From contig LS997563.1 of NCBI GenBank assembly GCA_000469685.2, positions 3,111,281 to 3,175,280 of the forward strand: a stretch of 64,000 nucleotides of DNA, in the 5' to 3' direction. Origin of the DNA: Haemonchus contortus. Lineage: Eukaryota; Nematoda; Chromadorea; Rhabditida; Trichostrongylidae. Below the pieces are notes generated by a model. The model made no database searches, had not been told where the DNA came from, and worked only from the letters and a program-made list of their open reading frames with translations. A program made the position numbers and the translations under genes. Positions 45,063 to 57,970 of the stretch are shown piece after piece. Numbering within the stretch: the first letter of the stretch is position 1; every line of letters begins with the position of its first letter.

Positions 45063-48000
45063 CTGAAATTGAAAATATCGCTAGCCGTTGTAATGGTAAC
45101 AAGTTGTCCCAAGATCCCGTACCAACACCAAAAAGACACTTATCTAAACTCATGATGGCCAGTAATCTTACCACAGGCCTCACCAGTTACTGATTACGGT
45201 TTTTACCTGCTCACTATACTGTAAATGAAGGGATTTCAGAAGTGTGACGGAGTTTAATGGCCAAGAATTTCATAAATAGAATAGCCGAGGCTATTTGATT
45301 CATGTATTTAGTGCAAAAATAAACAGTCAAACTCTCTGTACCTCTCCGTCGACTTTCATTCTCAAATTCCTTTTCTTGAGCCCGTTTCTCGGCTTCTACT
45401 TCTTTCGCATAAATGTCAGTTGCCTGCAATTAGAAAATTTATCTCAAAAGCATCAGTCATATGTGAAGGCTGGGGTCTATTGCAAAGCGTTCGGCTACTA
45501 TTTAATTGTTTTCTGAACTTGGGATCTATCGTGACTCTTTAGGAACAAACCAAAGATTGATCTGAGACAAGAGTGTATGCAAGAGAAACTTCAGAAAATG
45601 AAGCACCGTACACTGCGTTGTTTCTCAGGGTATTCGCTAGCTTTTGAACAAACCCTCATTCACTCGGAGTTATGGACATTACTAAACGGTGCTTCGGAAT
45701 TTTGTGGAAGTGGACTTACCTTGATACAAGGTAGACATGAATTTCTTCCTGCGAGTTCTACCTTAGCCGAAATAACCATTAGTCCAGCGAAGAAGGTAAC
45801 CTTAACAGATCCAGTCAGCGTTTTTGGGATTAGCTGAGGGCTGTATTAGTCGCCTACCTGGTACAGCCAAGTGAAGAACATACAGGCCGATGTCATAGCG
45901 CAAAATCCTTCGACAGCAATAATATCAGTGAAGGTGCCAACACCAAACGATAACACCTGAAGGTTCAAGCTCAAAACCGCATTTTCGAAGTGAAGGCAGC
46001 TACTATTGAGCTCCTCTTCCCCCTGTTTCCTCAGGCAAGACATTCTTGTAATTTTTAATGCAGGTAATCTGGATGAAAAGACGTTTTCCCAATGGCAACC
46101 CTTCTTGAAAAAGTCAGCAACAGAAAAATAGATTTTCATTCTCCCCCTGAATATCATTTTTTGCCACCTGTACATTCCTAATTCGAAAATTATAAGAAAT
46201 TTGAAGTAATTTGAATTGTTTTTACAACTCTTACATCTGTAATAGACGTGATGAAGATGGCAACTGAGGACTCGCTGATGGCTTCTACCATACGTTTTTT
46301 CAGAACAGAGTGTGAATTGCCTGAATATGTTTCAAACCTCGCTCCACTATTTTTGATTTTTGAATAAAATTAACAACTCGAATGGTCTATCTCTGTTGGT
46401 TCGGTCAGTATAACCATGTGCTTTTGAAAATGAGGAGACGAATCTGTTAAATCGCATGGTACTATACGTCGACCTACGTTTTGGGTAAGCAGTGAAGTGG
46501 ATTCGATTTCCAATCATAATGCATTTCTAGGCAACACCTCGCTGGGTCTGAGCATTCCTGAGTCGCCCCTCTCTCTGAAGAGCTATTCATCCACTTAACA
46601 GAAGCGTTACTCCATGAACACCCTTGCCTTACATTAAGTAGATTTTCGTCACTGGATCGCTTCTTCGATGTTCCTGTGGGAGTGGGTGGTCGGAGACACG
46701 AGTCTCGGTCACTTACTATGAGGGGACCGATTGACTTGCCTCCAAGGGTCCATGAAGTTGGCATTGATTCCAACAAGTATATTACATAAATATCTTCACT
46801 CATTCTTCACGGCCAATGCCTTCAGGAAGGTCTTTGAGACCTCAAATCGACAAAGAAAGGATCCTTTATCATCTTCTTTGCTCACCTGGATATTTTAACT
46901 CAGTATTGTGCCACGCAGCAACAGCAATGAACATATCATCGACTCCAATAGCTGGAAATATCAAAATTACTATAAAAGTTAGAAAATGTGCCAAAAAGTA
47001 TTGAAATCTCGAGTACATAGTAAGTAATCGACTCACAAAGCACAAGGAAAGGAGCTACAAGGGTGATTTCCGCAAAGAACATCCCACACCACAGGTGTAA
47101 ACCGATGCCACTGTAATTATTTATGGAAACAAAGAAATAAGAAGTCTGTCAGTAAAAAGAAGAAGAAGCTTTAAAAACTGCAAAGTATAATGGAAAATCA
47201 AAACTCAAGTTACCTGAAGATTGCAAGTCCTGAAGAAAGAACACCACCAAGTGCCAGAATAGGCTTAGATCTAAGCCAGTCGACAGCAACTGAAACGTCC
47301 ACTAATATATTGACGCTATCCGCTAATGTTTTAGTACTTGACTTTCTTCCTCCTTTCACTTCCCCAAGGTTAACTGGTCCAGAAGAGTTCACGAATCTCT
47401 TTCCTTCCCATCTGGGTCTTCGTCTTCATGCCTTGGGACTTCCGACCCTATCCCATTTGTATAATCCTCTCTATGTTAACCTATATTCTTATAGTTACTC
47501 GATTCATTATACATATATATTCTCGTCTAAAAGCTCTATTTTCTCTTGATCTCTCATCTCTTCTACGAAAATGGCAAACGAGGGCATAGCTGATTCAGCC
47601 AAACGCGTAGAACATACCGCTGAAGCCGTCGTCGGTTTTGATGTTCCATTTCATTGAATATAGGGAAGTGAAAGCGATTAGGACAACCACTGTGACAGCA
47701 AAGTAGGGTTTGAGACGATTTGCGTTGTTTGTGAGCCCTTGATCCACTATTCGCGAGTGCTTGATGTGACACTGAAACGGTTGAACTAATGGGTAACGGA
47801 TATGACTTTCCTGAGGACGACGGAAAACGTTGGGGTGGTTAGGTATACGAGGAGATCCCTACACAGTAGACCAACCTTTATCAGCGGATTGTCTCCGTAT
47901 TTCTCTCGAACATACTTAGCTCCTGCTTCTTCCCATTCCTTGGCCATAGCATCGAGCGTCGGTGTGTCAAACCGTAAGAAGTACCATATCCTCATTGCAT

Positions 48001-51000
48001 GGACGCTCTAAAACCATTATACAACAAATGGCCTAGTAGTCGACAAACTGATTTCTCGACAACATGGTTCCATGGTTCTACACGGTTTCTCTCCTTGCTA
48101 GTGTTTTTAAAAATTCATCATCAAGGAAGAGGAGGATGTTAGAGGCTCAAGTTTCACAGTAGCCAGTTCCATCCTTCGCGAGGCCGATGGCGTAACTAAT
48201 ACAGAGATGGCGAATGCAGGAGTAGGCAAGAACGCTTGTAGGAATAGGCAAGAACATTTGTTGCTTAGTTCTGAGCTGACCCCAGCCCAAATATCGAAAA
48301 ACAAGTTTCGTAATATGAACCATAACGGCACATTTTTGCACAAGTGGGAGAGTGTTCACTACCACTGCCAACCAGGATTTTCAGTCCTGTACACTCATTT
48401 TCACTCCTACTGCGTCACAAACCACCCTTTTACTTTATACTCGAGTATAAGGGGCAGCTATTCTTTCATACACACCACGAGTAAACTCGTCGGTGCCCAT
48501 TACTACTTCGAAGACATAAATGGACGAAAGAACGAAGATAGAGGACTCACCTTGATGGTGTCATTTGGGAACGTCTCAACACCACCGATATTGAACGCCA
48601 GATAAATCGGTGTTCCCCCAGTATTGGCTTGAGGATATGTAACAGTGATTCCTCTGTAAACTGATGCTAAAGATGAGCTAAGCAATGGTCAAAGTCAGCT
48701 TCGACCCACCTTTCTTCCAGGTCATGGCGTCGTTTTAACAGTGTGATCATATTTGTATGTCGATAGCATTCGCCGTACCAATTCATGCAGATATCCTGAA
48801 ATGGTATTGTTAGGGAGCAAGTAGTACAGACGCACAGTGAAGGCCTACTCACTTGGAATGTCACCGTATCGTTCATAACCATCGTGTCATTGTTTCGCCA
48901 TTGTGGTTTCATTGTAAATGTGATATTAGCAGCCAAATCGGCTTCCATCCGTTCTATTTCGTCCAAATATGACCCTGAAAGTTCCAGAGCGTTTCCTGTC
49001 ATTACTCACCCAAAACAAAGCTACATAGAGCGGCGTTCAAAAGTAGTAGGTGTTTTTCAAAAGTAAAGTACAAAACGTGATTTGCATTATAACTTATTCA
49101 ACTGCGGAACACATGGGATTCTCGCACGTTGCTTTAGAGGTTACCCGGAGGGACCACATTATTTCGGTTTGGGCGGGGATGAATGCGTGTTTATATGCAT
49201 AATTTTTATTGCAACGGTCGCATTACCAGGAATTCTAAAATTTCCTAACAAGCAGTGGCACTGAATCTTCAATACTACAGTGCATTTCAGTGGTATACGT
49301 CCACCCATCATTTTAACAAAAACTTTTCTAAAAGAACTGGCCCAATTCAGCAGCACATATTATCAGATTCGTTACTCAAGAAAACTATGAACAACTTCTT
49401 TTCAGGCAGGCAAGCCAACAAGAAAATTTTTTAGAATCATTTTTCTGAATTTCGACCGTTTCATAATATACGTCCACCCCTGTTATATTAATCAAGAAAA
49501 ATTTTCCTGTTTCAACCGGCGTACATGTCTGTACCAAAATCAAAGGCGACATGTCCTCGTGCTATGCCACGTGGTCCCCGTCTCTCTGCAGAAGAAAAGG
49601 CTCAGATTCGAGCTCTCCACGAGGCCGGACTCAGCAATCGGCGCATTGCCAATCAAATCGGCAGGACTCATTGCGTGGTCTTCTCCTATCTCAGAGATAC
49701 TGAAGCCTACGACAAAGGAGGTGCCCAAGGACGTCAACGCAAGTTGTCCAGCAGAGATGAACGAGAAATATGGAGGAGAGCTTCGAACAGTACCATCAGC
49801 GTCAATCAGATCCGTGCAGACTTGAAACTCTCTGCGTCGAAAACAACCGTGTGGAGAGCTATCAAACGCAGTGGCAACATTGTAAGAGAAGTTATGAGAA
49901 AGGCGCCACGTCTAACCAACTCGCACAGGATGGCTCGCCTCGGCTCAAAAGAATGCGACCACGGATTGGAAACAGGTGCAGTCGTGAAGCTAGGTATAGC
50001 TCGTGCACTGTAATTCAATTTAAAGTCTTTAGGTGATCTTCTCCGACGAGAAGAAGTTCAACCTCGACGGGCCCGATGGAGCGAGATGTTATTGGCGTGA
50101 TCTGAGGAGGGACCCAGACCAGTTCAGCAGGCGCAACTTCGGTGGCGGTTCGCTGATGGTTTGGGGAGCTTACTGCTGGGATAGCAAGCTGGAGCTCGGA
50201 TCTGCATCCTGTCGAATGGATTCGCAAGAGTACCAGCAGGTTTGGAATCCAAGTTATTGCCGTTTCTGAGCCGCAGGCGACGGCAAAGGCTGGTCTTCCA
50301 GCAGGACAATGCAAGTGTCCATGCTAGCAGGTCAACATCTGCATGGTTTCAGCAACAGAAAGTGGATGTTATGGAGTGGCCTGCGTGCAGTCCTGATCTT
50401 AACCCAATGGAGAACCTTTGGGGAATAATTGCGCGACGGGTGTGCGCCAACAGCAGGCAGTTTTCCACCATCGACGAGCTGCGGATTGCGGTCACGGAGG
50501 CGTGGAGAGACATCGACCCTTCAGTCCTCAGGAACTTAACAATGAGCATGCCGCATAGACTCATGGAGCTCTCATTCAAACAGGGTGCACCAATTGATCA
50601 CTGATATCCATGAAGTACACCGTTCTGTTTGTATAAATAAACTTTTATTTAGAGTGGACGTATTCTATGAAACGGTCGAAATTCGAAAAAATACTTATAA
50701 AATATTCCTTTGTAAACTTGAAGAGCTGAAAACCTATTTTCCATTGTATTCTAATGCAGCGATTTCCTTAATGCATGCTACTAATTTGGATCACCCCTTT
50801 GAGAGAATTTTTTGTTGAGATGAGGGGTGGACGTATACTACTGAAACGCACTGTATCAGGGCAAGCCATCCGTTTGTACTACAGAACTCAAACGAATGTC
50901 TTGGGGCGTTGACCAATCCTGCCTGTGGGATGCGCCAACGCATTCCCTCCATTAAGAATCATAGAGGGGTGTTGAATGCGTATGTGGTCTACACAGACTT

Positions 51001-51746
51001 GGGGTGGGCCAGCGATGTACAAGTATGTGCTTTTATCCTCCCAGATGAGTCTAGTACCAATTAACCGATCCCTAAGGGATGGAGGTAGTGCTGGCTTAGG
51101 TGGATATCGACCCGGGATTCGAACCCATGACCACTCGTGTGTGATAGTGGGTCACTACACCACGCCGCCCCCTATGTACTGCACAGTACACACGGTAAAA
51201 AAAACCCCAAATTACCGTTGCCTCGTTTTACATATTTATGTTCCCAAGAACACAGGAGAGCAAATCGTAATCCCATCTGACCGTCTAAAATGTTTGGGTA
51301 AGAGCCGTCTTCTTTAAGACGTCCATGCACCACCAGATACAGATATCGTCGCCATTCGAAGGTCCGCTCAGGCAGAAATTCTTGTGGTTTCACCGGCCAT
51401 AACTGCAAAATCTACTTTGAACAGTTCCTTGAGGTTCAGTTTCAAGACGGAAGACTCACTTCGTTCATCACTTGCTCTTCCTGCCATGAAAGTGCACTGA
51501 CGGGTGTGTATAACCTGCAATTATGGGTGTTTTGTTCAATAATCGGACAATGCCCCCTATACTCTTCGAATGTTGTAGAACTTTGTTTATTGATCAGTTC
51601 AGACAGTCAAAATCAATAATGAACACCAAAAAGGAGAGCGAAGCAATGCCGGCTTACTTTCTTGCATCCAATACTGTCAATTCTTCTATCCAAATAAAAC
51701 CACATCCAAGGATCGCTGTCAGTATCAAAGGTATAATAACGAATAC
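41185..51746 (-). CDS. Patched-related (PTR) sterol-sensing-domain membrane protein
   Basis: A nematode patched-related RND-type transmembrane protein; the family is linked to membrane and lipid trafficking, growth and moulting, and this member's substrate is unknown. I traced 27 exons summing to 2856 nt, exactly 952 codons with stop at 41185-41187, with agreeing phase throughout. Features in order: first membrane helix ([19 protein letters not shown]); [18 protein letters not shown]; extracellular loop with [16 protein letters not shown] and [16 protein letters not shown]; second helix near [16 protein letters not shown]; and the sterol-sensing region with [17 protein letters not shown]. Then [20 protein letters not shown], second extracellular loop with [16 protein letters not shown], and C-terminal helices around [20 protein letters not shown]. 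The exon carrying the start codon, upstream of 51746, was not found. Which PTR paralogue this is cannot be told. Confidence 0.93.
42022..42226 (-). mobile_element. tRNA-derived SINE, head-truncated copy (PTR intron)
   Basis: Retains TTCGACTTGCACTCAAAATC through the GGTTGGTCATGTTGAGTATC region; the tRNA-like head is mostly lost. Confidence 0.65.
49276..50855 (+). mobile_element. Tc1-like DNA transposon with nested IR/DR ends
   Basis: A 1.58-kb element bounded by TACAGTGCATTTCAGTGGTA at the left and its inverse ending ACGCACTGTA at the right, including TA at each end. A second, inner inverted pair lies at about 49446-49490 and 50645-50692 (ATTTCGACCGTTTCATARAATACGTCCAC type), and outer and inner copies share TATACGTCCACCC. 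That direct-repeat-within-inverted-repeat layout is the IR/DR type known from Sleeping Beauty, Minos and Tc3. It sits in a PTR intron. The transposase is broken. Confidence 0.9.
49525..50604 (+). pseudogene. Tc1-family transposase, two frameshifts
   Basis: N-terminal paired-type helix-turn-helix region ([20 protein letters not shown]...NQIGRT) and second HTH ([18 protein letters not shown]) in one frame. Then comes a short intron, from GGAAACAG|GTGCAG near 49976 to TTTAG|GTGATC near 50032, so that TDWKQ joins [16 protein letters not shown]. The catalytic triad is present: D in FSDEK, D in QQDNASVH, and E in PMENLWG, with 34 residues between the last two (DD34E). Frame is lost near 49940, after HRMARL, and near 50240, after SQEYQQV, the latter explained by one missing T. 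It is therefore inactive, but only lightly damaged. Confidence 0.9.
50893..51171 (-). mobile_element. tRNA-derived SINE, full-length copy (PTR intron)
   Basis: B-box GGGTTCGAATCCCGG on the minus strand, head GGGCGGCGTGGTGTAGTGAC, body complete with TGGGATGCGCCAACGCATTC at the 3' side. It lies 40 bp from the end of the Tc1-like element. Confidence 0.8.
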
Positions 51747-52007
51747 CTGAATTGATCCTCTTCTACAACTATATCGAAAGTATTTTATTGGTATTGCTTA
51801 GTTAGTAAGTAAAAATAGTGAGAATGTTTACTGTGGACCAATCGATGAATCAGCGAGGAGGTTCGGGTAGTTTCTCAGTCCACAATCATTCCCGCGGCAT
51901 ATCAACCGGACAAACTAACTCTATTAATAACATCTTCCCGTCCTTCTGTCTTTCTTTCCTTTCACGTTTACAGCTAACTGAATCATTAGGGGTCAGAAAG
52001 CCTAGTT

Positions 52008-52165
52008 TGGCGGAGCTGAACAAGACCAACTAAGCCTTCTATGCTGGGTCGTCTGTACAGCTACAGACCCGTGTTGGAGATTACAACATGTTATAACGAC
52101 TTGTTTGTTGGCTGATCCACGTAAGTCACGATATGTATAAGGTAGGCTTCCCGTCCATTTGGACA
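52008..52165 (+). mobile_element. tRNA-derived SINE, degenerate body fragment
   Basis: GACCAACTAAGCCTTCTATG and ACTTGTTTGTTGGCTGATCC then GTAAGTCACGATATGTATAA follow the order of the SINE body but with many changes. Confidence 0.4.
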
Positions 52166-53699
52166 TCAGTATGATTTTGAAGGGTGGATGGAGGGCGTGG
52201 GGCATTCCAACTGGAATGATCAGTGCCGTAAGACTTCCGCCTTTTTATGGTTTTGGTTACGAGTTTCACTTATAGTTTGTGCCGCGATAGGCATCCACCA
52301 TATCAGTTTTGAATATGGATTTTACACGATTTCTGCTCTCACTTGACCCCTGTACTTACCCTCTTCTTTCCTTTTTTGATCCCTGTCAATCTGCGCATTT
52401 ATCTTCATCCCTAATGCTGTTCGCTTTCTTCCTCTCATTAACTCGACAGTAGGTGAAATTAGCATAGCCACTCCAAGCATTTCAGTTCGCTTTACATTTT
52501 TCACCTCCCTGTTATTCATCCCAACACCGTCCTTTGTTTATTCTTGAGTACGTGTTCATTCAAGTATCATACTTTCAGTTATCCATCAAGTTAGAATATT
52601 TTTCTGGATATATAAGCAAAGAATCTGCTTCGGTTCTACATGAATGCTTCTCGAAAGCTTTTGGTGACAGTATTACGCAGTTGTAAGCAAGCCATACGAC
52701 AATCCAGTCCTAAGCTCTCTCCATTTCGGTAAGGTGCCGACAACATTGCCCAACAGCTCTCAGTTCTCATTAGAACTACATTTCGCATCAATCACATTCT
52801 TCATTGCGAACAAAACAAAAAGCAAAGATCCAAATAGCACGGAAAAACCAGGCCCCACGTTGGGGTGGAAGGGAAAATGAGTGTAAGTTTCACTAGGACA
52901 CTCCTAAAGTTGTCCTCAATTGATTGTGGTTATTGATTTGTGGTCGACTCTTCTTTTTGATGATAATTCGAGTGACTTTTATTCAAATGAAAACGGACTT
53001 AAAAATACGAGTGAGCTCCTTCTCAAGGTGAACTTACATAATAGTAATCAACGAGCAGATGCTGAGTGTACCATCGGAAAGCCTTTTCGAGAGGTTTGTC
53101 GAGAGTCGGGAACAGACATTTCATTCCTCGAGATCGCTTTCCAACTCCGCAATATTACCTTTTCGCTTTCAATACTGACAGCGATTCTATACAATCGTGA
53201 TACGTGACGTCTGAGAAGGAGATCCAGCGATACGAATCAGGGTGAAATTCGCTTTGAACCTATAGAAAAGCTACGTACACAGTAGAAAATTACACCGATT
53301 ATGAACAAATGCTGATGCCTGCTGAAAAAAATTTGAGAAATTCAAGGAACGATAGGAAGATATGAGTGAGAAACTGCCTTGGTCATCGATCTAAGAAATG
53401 ATAAAACTTCACAATAACTAAGAAATTGCAGTTATTATTGGATGAAATTCGCAACTTCAAACAAAAAATCGCTGAGCTTAACATGGATAACTTCATAGCT
53501 ATACCTGAGCTGAGCTCGCAATTTTTCGAAGCAGCACTACTAGGAATCATTAAGCTTTTCAGACTTGTCGTTCCAATTCACTTCGACAAGTAGAGCATGT
53601 TCAGAAGCCTCTAGATTAATGATGGCCAAGACTGTATCGACTGTAAGCCACACCCAAAGGCAGACATGCTGTTTCAGTGGCGTCGTATACGGGGCCACC

Positions 53700-53968
53700 T
53701 ATATTGGGAGTTCAAACAACTAGTATGACCCACGGAGACAGTGGAAAACAGTTTTGGACAGTTCTGACTTCATGTAATCACCTTTTCAAGCCATTGCTAC
53801 AGCTGAAATCTCGTCCAAATACCCTTTTCATGCCATTTCTGTCGTGGTAATCTCCTGCGATCTCTGTTGTCATACTTTTTGGGGGCTTTATTTTTCGCAA
53901 AGTCAGAGGATTTGCTCGCTTTCTCCGCCACCGATGCACTAGTCTTCGCCAAAACTTTCGATTTTCCA
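53700..53968 (-). mobile_element. MITE family A, half copy
   Basis: Matches the half of 14907-15410 running from the TTCAAACAACY block through TCTCGTCCAAATACCC to the ACTTTCGATTTTCC region; both termini are missing or mutated. Confidence 0.55.
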
Positions 53969-56339
53969 CTTAAAAGGTTTACTCCAAACCATCAATCAAC
54001 TTTGTTTTCATGAACCATTTCAACTCTAGTAACTCTGAGGTAAGTGAAAGTATCAAGTTCCCAAATAAAAAGTGATTACGACGAGGAAGTTAAACCATGA
54101 TAAATACATTCTGTAAAGAAGCATCGGAATATACAAAATACATGATCACACATAGAATTGTAAAAGAAAGGGGGATCAGGTTATTCGAAGTTCTTCGTGT
54201 ACTCTGTAACTATCAAAAGTCAAAGTCGTAATCAAAAACTTTTAAGTGGTCACTTTTTTTCCATTTTTTTATTCTGGATCAATGAACTCTTTGTCGTACA
54301 ACACTCAATACAAATGTTTGAGTCCATACAGCTTAGATTACCATAAGCGATAAAAAAAAGGAGAAAAATGGCTGATCTAAAGCCAGATAAGCTCAGCAGA
54401 GACAAGCAAACAAGTTACGAGTATAGCCAAGAATTGGAGGATACTTCCGAAAGGTCTTTTGCGGTTAGCAAGAGTTGTTGAAACGGTTGGTTGAAAGGGT
54501 GGGGTGCGGCCGATTAAACGAAAGTTGCCGACAAACTTAGCCGATTCCACAGCCGTTTATCCCCTTCCAAGGACTCTCTAGCAACAATCAAGAGCCTCAT
54601 TTGCTGGAGTAGAGCACCCTCATACAGCAAGGTTGCTACAAAGAGAAAAGAATATGAAGAGGATCAAACAAAAAGTCAAAAACTTCGTAATGCTTTTTCG
54701 ATGGAATGTGACTGTGGAGCGTTGAATGACTGAAACGTTCAGTTTGATGATGATGACCGGATGGTGACGGAGAGCGAGAGAAATTGCAACGGGGAACTGG
54801 TCAGATGGCATTGATTATCTCGATTTACCCAAGCAATTATTAGCCGCTAAAGACTAGAAATCGAGAAGTTTTTGGTCCAACAAGGGTTGGTTTTTGGCAG
54901 TCTGCCAAATCTGATGAGTTATGGGGCAGCTGGTAATAACGCATTTGGTTCCCTTCCGGAGTATCCATTTACTACCAGATAGTAGAAGACGAAATTCTGG
55001 TCTTTCTTCGAGCAGGTCGTTTTGACGTCTATGGCAAGCACCGGGACAGTTCAGGGCTGTTTGGGAGGGAATGCTAATTTTTTCCCATTTCCATAATTAT
55101 ACCGCGATCAAAAACAATGAAGAAGAAGGGAAATATCTGCGAATAAGGAAAAAAGTAAGAGATTAACCCTTTAAGAGAGGTATCCACGAGAAAAAGAATG
55201 GTCCAAGCCGACCACTGACCACCTGGTGTGATCGGAGACGGAAGCAGCAAGAGGATTGCGGGGATCGCGAACTTGCTGCTGACACCACCATCGGCCACAA
55301 CACAAAGCAGCGAGATCCGTCGAAAAACCCAGTAGAGGGATTCCTGCGGTCCAAAACTAATACCCCACCCCCGTCTTTTTGGTGCGTCTACAAAAGAGCG
55401 CGACAAATGATGGCAGAACGCCAGGGTTGAGGTCGAGTCGATCGATCTGAAGCTTGATAACTGGAATTGTTGGGGTGGTGAACAGGTATGATGGTGTGCC
55501 TCACCTCACTGTCAACCTGCTCTTCCCCATTTCTGCCTCACCCCCCATGCCACCACCACTTTCACCTCTTCCCTCTAAGTGACGCGTTCAGTCATAATGC
55601 CCATTAATTCCCATCAAGGAGCACTTGCGTGATGGTCTCCTGCTGAGTGAGGGGAGCCTGTTTTACTCGTCTCTTACACCTCTCTGTGTCGTCCCCAAAC
55701 AACATCCCAAAGGGATTCCTAGCCCTGATCGAATGGTATAGAGGCTTATGTCGCCCTCAAAATGACCGTTGAGAAGTAGAAGGGTCCTAAGGGAGCAGTG
55801 CACTTCACTGTGAACTGAGAAACCGTCTTACACGACTTCCATTTCATTCAAGGACACAATACTTAACCAACACAATACTCACACAACAATTATGAGCTCT
55901 CTACACTACGTCGCAACGTCAATCATGAAATGACGAAAAACAGCAGAAAAATTGTCGCAATTCTGGTTTTCTGAGGTCAACACCAAGGTAGTTCCTCAAC
56001 GTTTTTATTTATTTATTTATTACTATTTTGAACAGTAGTTTTCCATTTCAATAGATGACCAATCACGTTCGAACCATGCAAGCGTCACATGGCAAAGCTG
56101 AAAGTAGAATTATTTAGGAAGGGAACGTTTATGGGAGAGAAAGAGTCACTTACCACTCTGTGGGATGATTGAGCAACCGGTTGGCACTTTTTAAGTGAAG
56201 AAATTGGAATTCGCTGAAAAAAAGGGAAAGTACACTGAGGCATATGTACATTTTGATGGCGTCGAATCGTTGAAAAACCAGAGAGGCAGTTTGGGTAGAG
56301 GAATTGAACTTTGATCTGATCTGAAACCTTGGGGTATGT

Positions 56340-56578
56340 TGTATTAAACTTCCATACAGGATCGTAGTGGGGATCCGGTCCTCGTGGATTCTGGGGAATG
56401 ATTTGCTGCGTCCTGCCGATGCGCGAGTCAAAGCTTCTACCCTCCCAAACAAACCTTGTATCAAAGAACCCAGGAGGGATTGTTGGCTTAGCTGGCCGGG
56501 CCGGTATCAGTCAATATTCGAACCGTGGACCATGCGTGTGTGATAGTGCGCCACTTGCCACTACACCATCTCCACCCA
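56340..56578 (-). mobile_element. tRNA-derived SINE copy
   Basis: Minus-strand head GGTGGAGATGGTGTAGTGGC with CACTATCACACACGCATGGT intact, B-box GGTTCGAATATTG mutated, body shortened. Confidence 0.75.
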
Positions 56579-57583
56579 CCTGATGTGTTATCATCACAAA
56601 AATAAAAGATGGGCTCGACTGATTACAGAGTATTCTACGAGGTGCTTCTATGAATCAAGGGAGGATGCACTGTCAAGAGGGAATACAGCTTCGTCTACGA
56701 TGGACTGAAAGATTAGGTTTTGTCAAACCGGCCGATTACACATACAGCCCCTCGTGGACTACGAATTCCCCGAACATCCCAATACGTCCCCAGGGAGGAT
56801 ATCCTCAAGTTATCAATTACTAGCAAATTGGATGGATATAAATGGAAAACTAACGTATTTATCACATTGGCTTTTCTGAAGAATTAACTGGAAGGCATAC
56901 GTGGAATACTGCTTTCCGGCGGTTAACACAGTAACTTTTGATGCCTGAAAAGAGCTTTGTAAGTTGGAGGCGGTCAAATGTCGTTCAAGTTTGTCAAATT
57001 CTGATACTGCACTTCTTGACGGTGGCTTTCTATTGCATTCTATATGTTCAAGCAGAATCGGACAAAATTGAAAGAAAAAAAAACTTATGTCCAAAAACAG
57101 AAATTGAACATAGGACTGACTAGGGGCCCAGAATTATTTCCTCCTTTCAACAATAAAGATGGCTACGCTCTCGCAATCAGATTTTCCCAAGGGTCCATGT
57201 GATCCGTTCAGTGTCTCAGTGAACCTTTGACTCAGGGCACGTGCATATCAGTCCCTTACTTTTGTCTTTAACTTTATTTCAAATGGGCGAGAAAGAAGAG
57301 TTCCAAGGGAGACAATGAAATGCTTTCGAACCGAGCACATGGTTCTGGGCCTACTCAACAACATATGTAACTACTGAAAGATGAGCTAGTTCCAAGCCTT
57401 TGTGCGTTCGTTGTGTTTCACCTTATGAGCTGCTTTTTTGGCTACAGTAATACCTGGATGGAATGAATCCAGGTACTGCTGTAGCCAAAGAGTACCTGCA
57501 GTATCACGTCGTTGATCAGCTTCATTCTCAGTTGCCTCTCACTTTCAAGCTTCTCCGTTTCTCTCTCTCCCCCCCCCCCCCCC

Positions 57584-57970
57584 GGGTGACGGAACTTCTC
57601 CCCTATCGCGGCATTCTCCCTTGCGGCATGCGGCAAATGCCACTGCAGTTACCGTACTCACCCCGCCTCCCGCCAATCGATAGGACGCAATATTTTTCCT
57701 TGACTAGCTTGCTTTTTCATTGGATTTGATCGTTTTTTTCTTCTGTTTCTTTTTAGTTTTCATGTTTATTAGACTTGATTAATTAAAATGACTCCCTATA
57801 TAAAAGACAATCAAGCCGCATTGGAATTGAAAAGAGCGGCCAGCCAATTCAAATAATTAAAGGACTCCCTACCTCACAAATTGCGCGCTTCAATCTTCCA
57901 TCGCAATCCTGCGATAGGCGGCGGGTGCGACGTGTGCGGCGCCGTGTTAGGGGAGAAGATCCCGGACCCC
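57584..57970 (+). mobile_element. MITE family B, copy 2 (in a poly-C run)
   Basis: Begins GGGTGACGGAACTTCTCCCC and ends GGGGAGAAGATCCCGGACCCC, nearly identical to 838-1226 over its whole length. About 15 Cs precede it and about 6 further Cs follow its terminal CCCC. Copy 1 likewise lies between A runs. Confidence 0.75.

Larger units (their letters stand above)
45342..51746 (-). other. PTR exon map, N-terminal half
   Basis: Exons in transcription order: 51658-51746, 51460-51514, 51282-51402, 48853-48974, 48710-48795, 48551-48677, 47876-48007, 47618-47771, 47214-47289, 47037-47110, 46886-46951, 46235-46320, 45858-45956, 45720-45800, 45342-45423. The intron 48975-51281 holds a complete Tc1-like element and a SINE. 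The first listed exon starts after a good TTCAG acceptor in phase 0, so at least one more exon lies upstream. Donors GTCAGA (51282) and GTTGG (47876) are weaker than average. Confidence 0.85.
51747..56339. other. Gene-poor stretch upstream of the PTR gene
   Basis: The missing PTR first exon should be here, but no ATG exon with a membrane-proximal PTR sequence was found. Open frames such as 52920-53207 (plus) and 55074-55406 (minus) carry no recognisable motif. Two old repeat fragments are listed separately. 54000-55500 shows AT-rich non-coding sequence only. Confidence 0.35.

Noticed and set aside
48107..48370. Minus-strand frames between PTR exons at 48551 and 48007
   Set aside because: The exons on either side join in phase directly (TIK to [10 protein letters not shown]), as expected in the family, so this is intron.
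57571..57585. Long poly-C run as an assembly gap or error
   Set aside because: It coincides with the MITE family B boundary and continues on its other side, so an insertion into a real homopolymer explains it; read support would still be needed.
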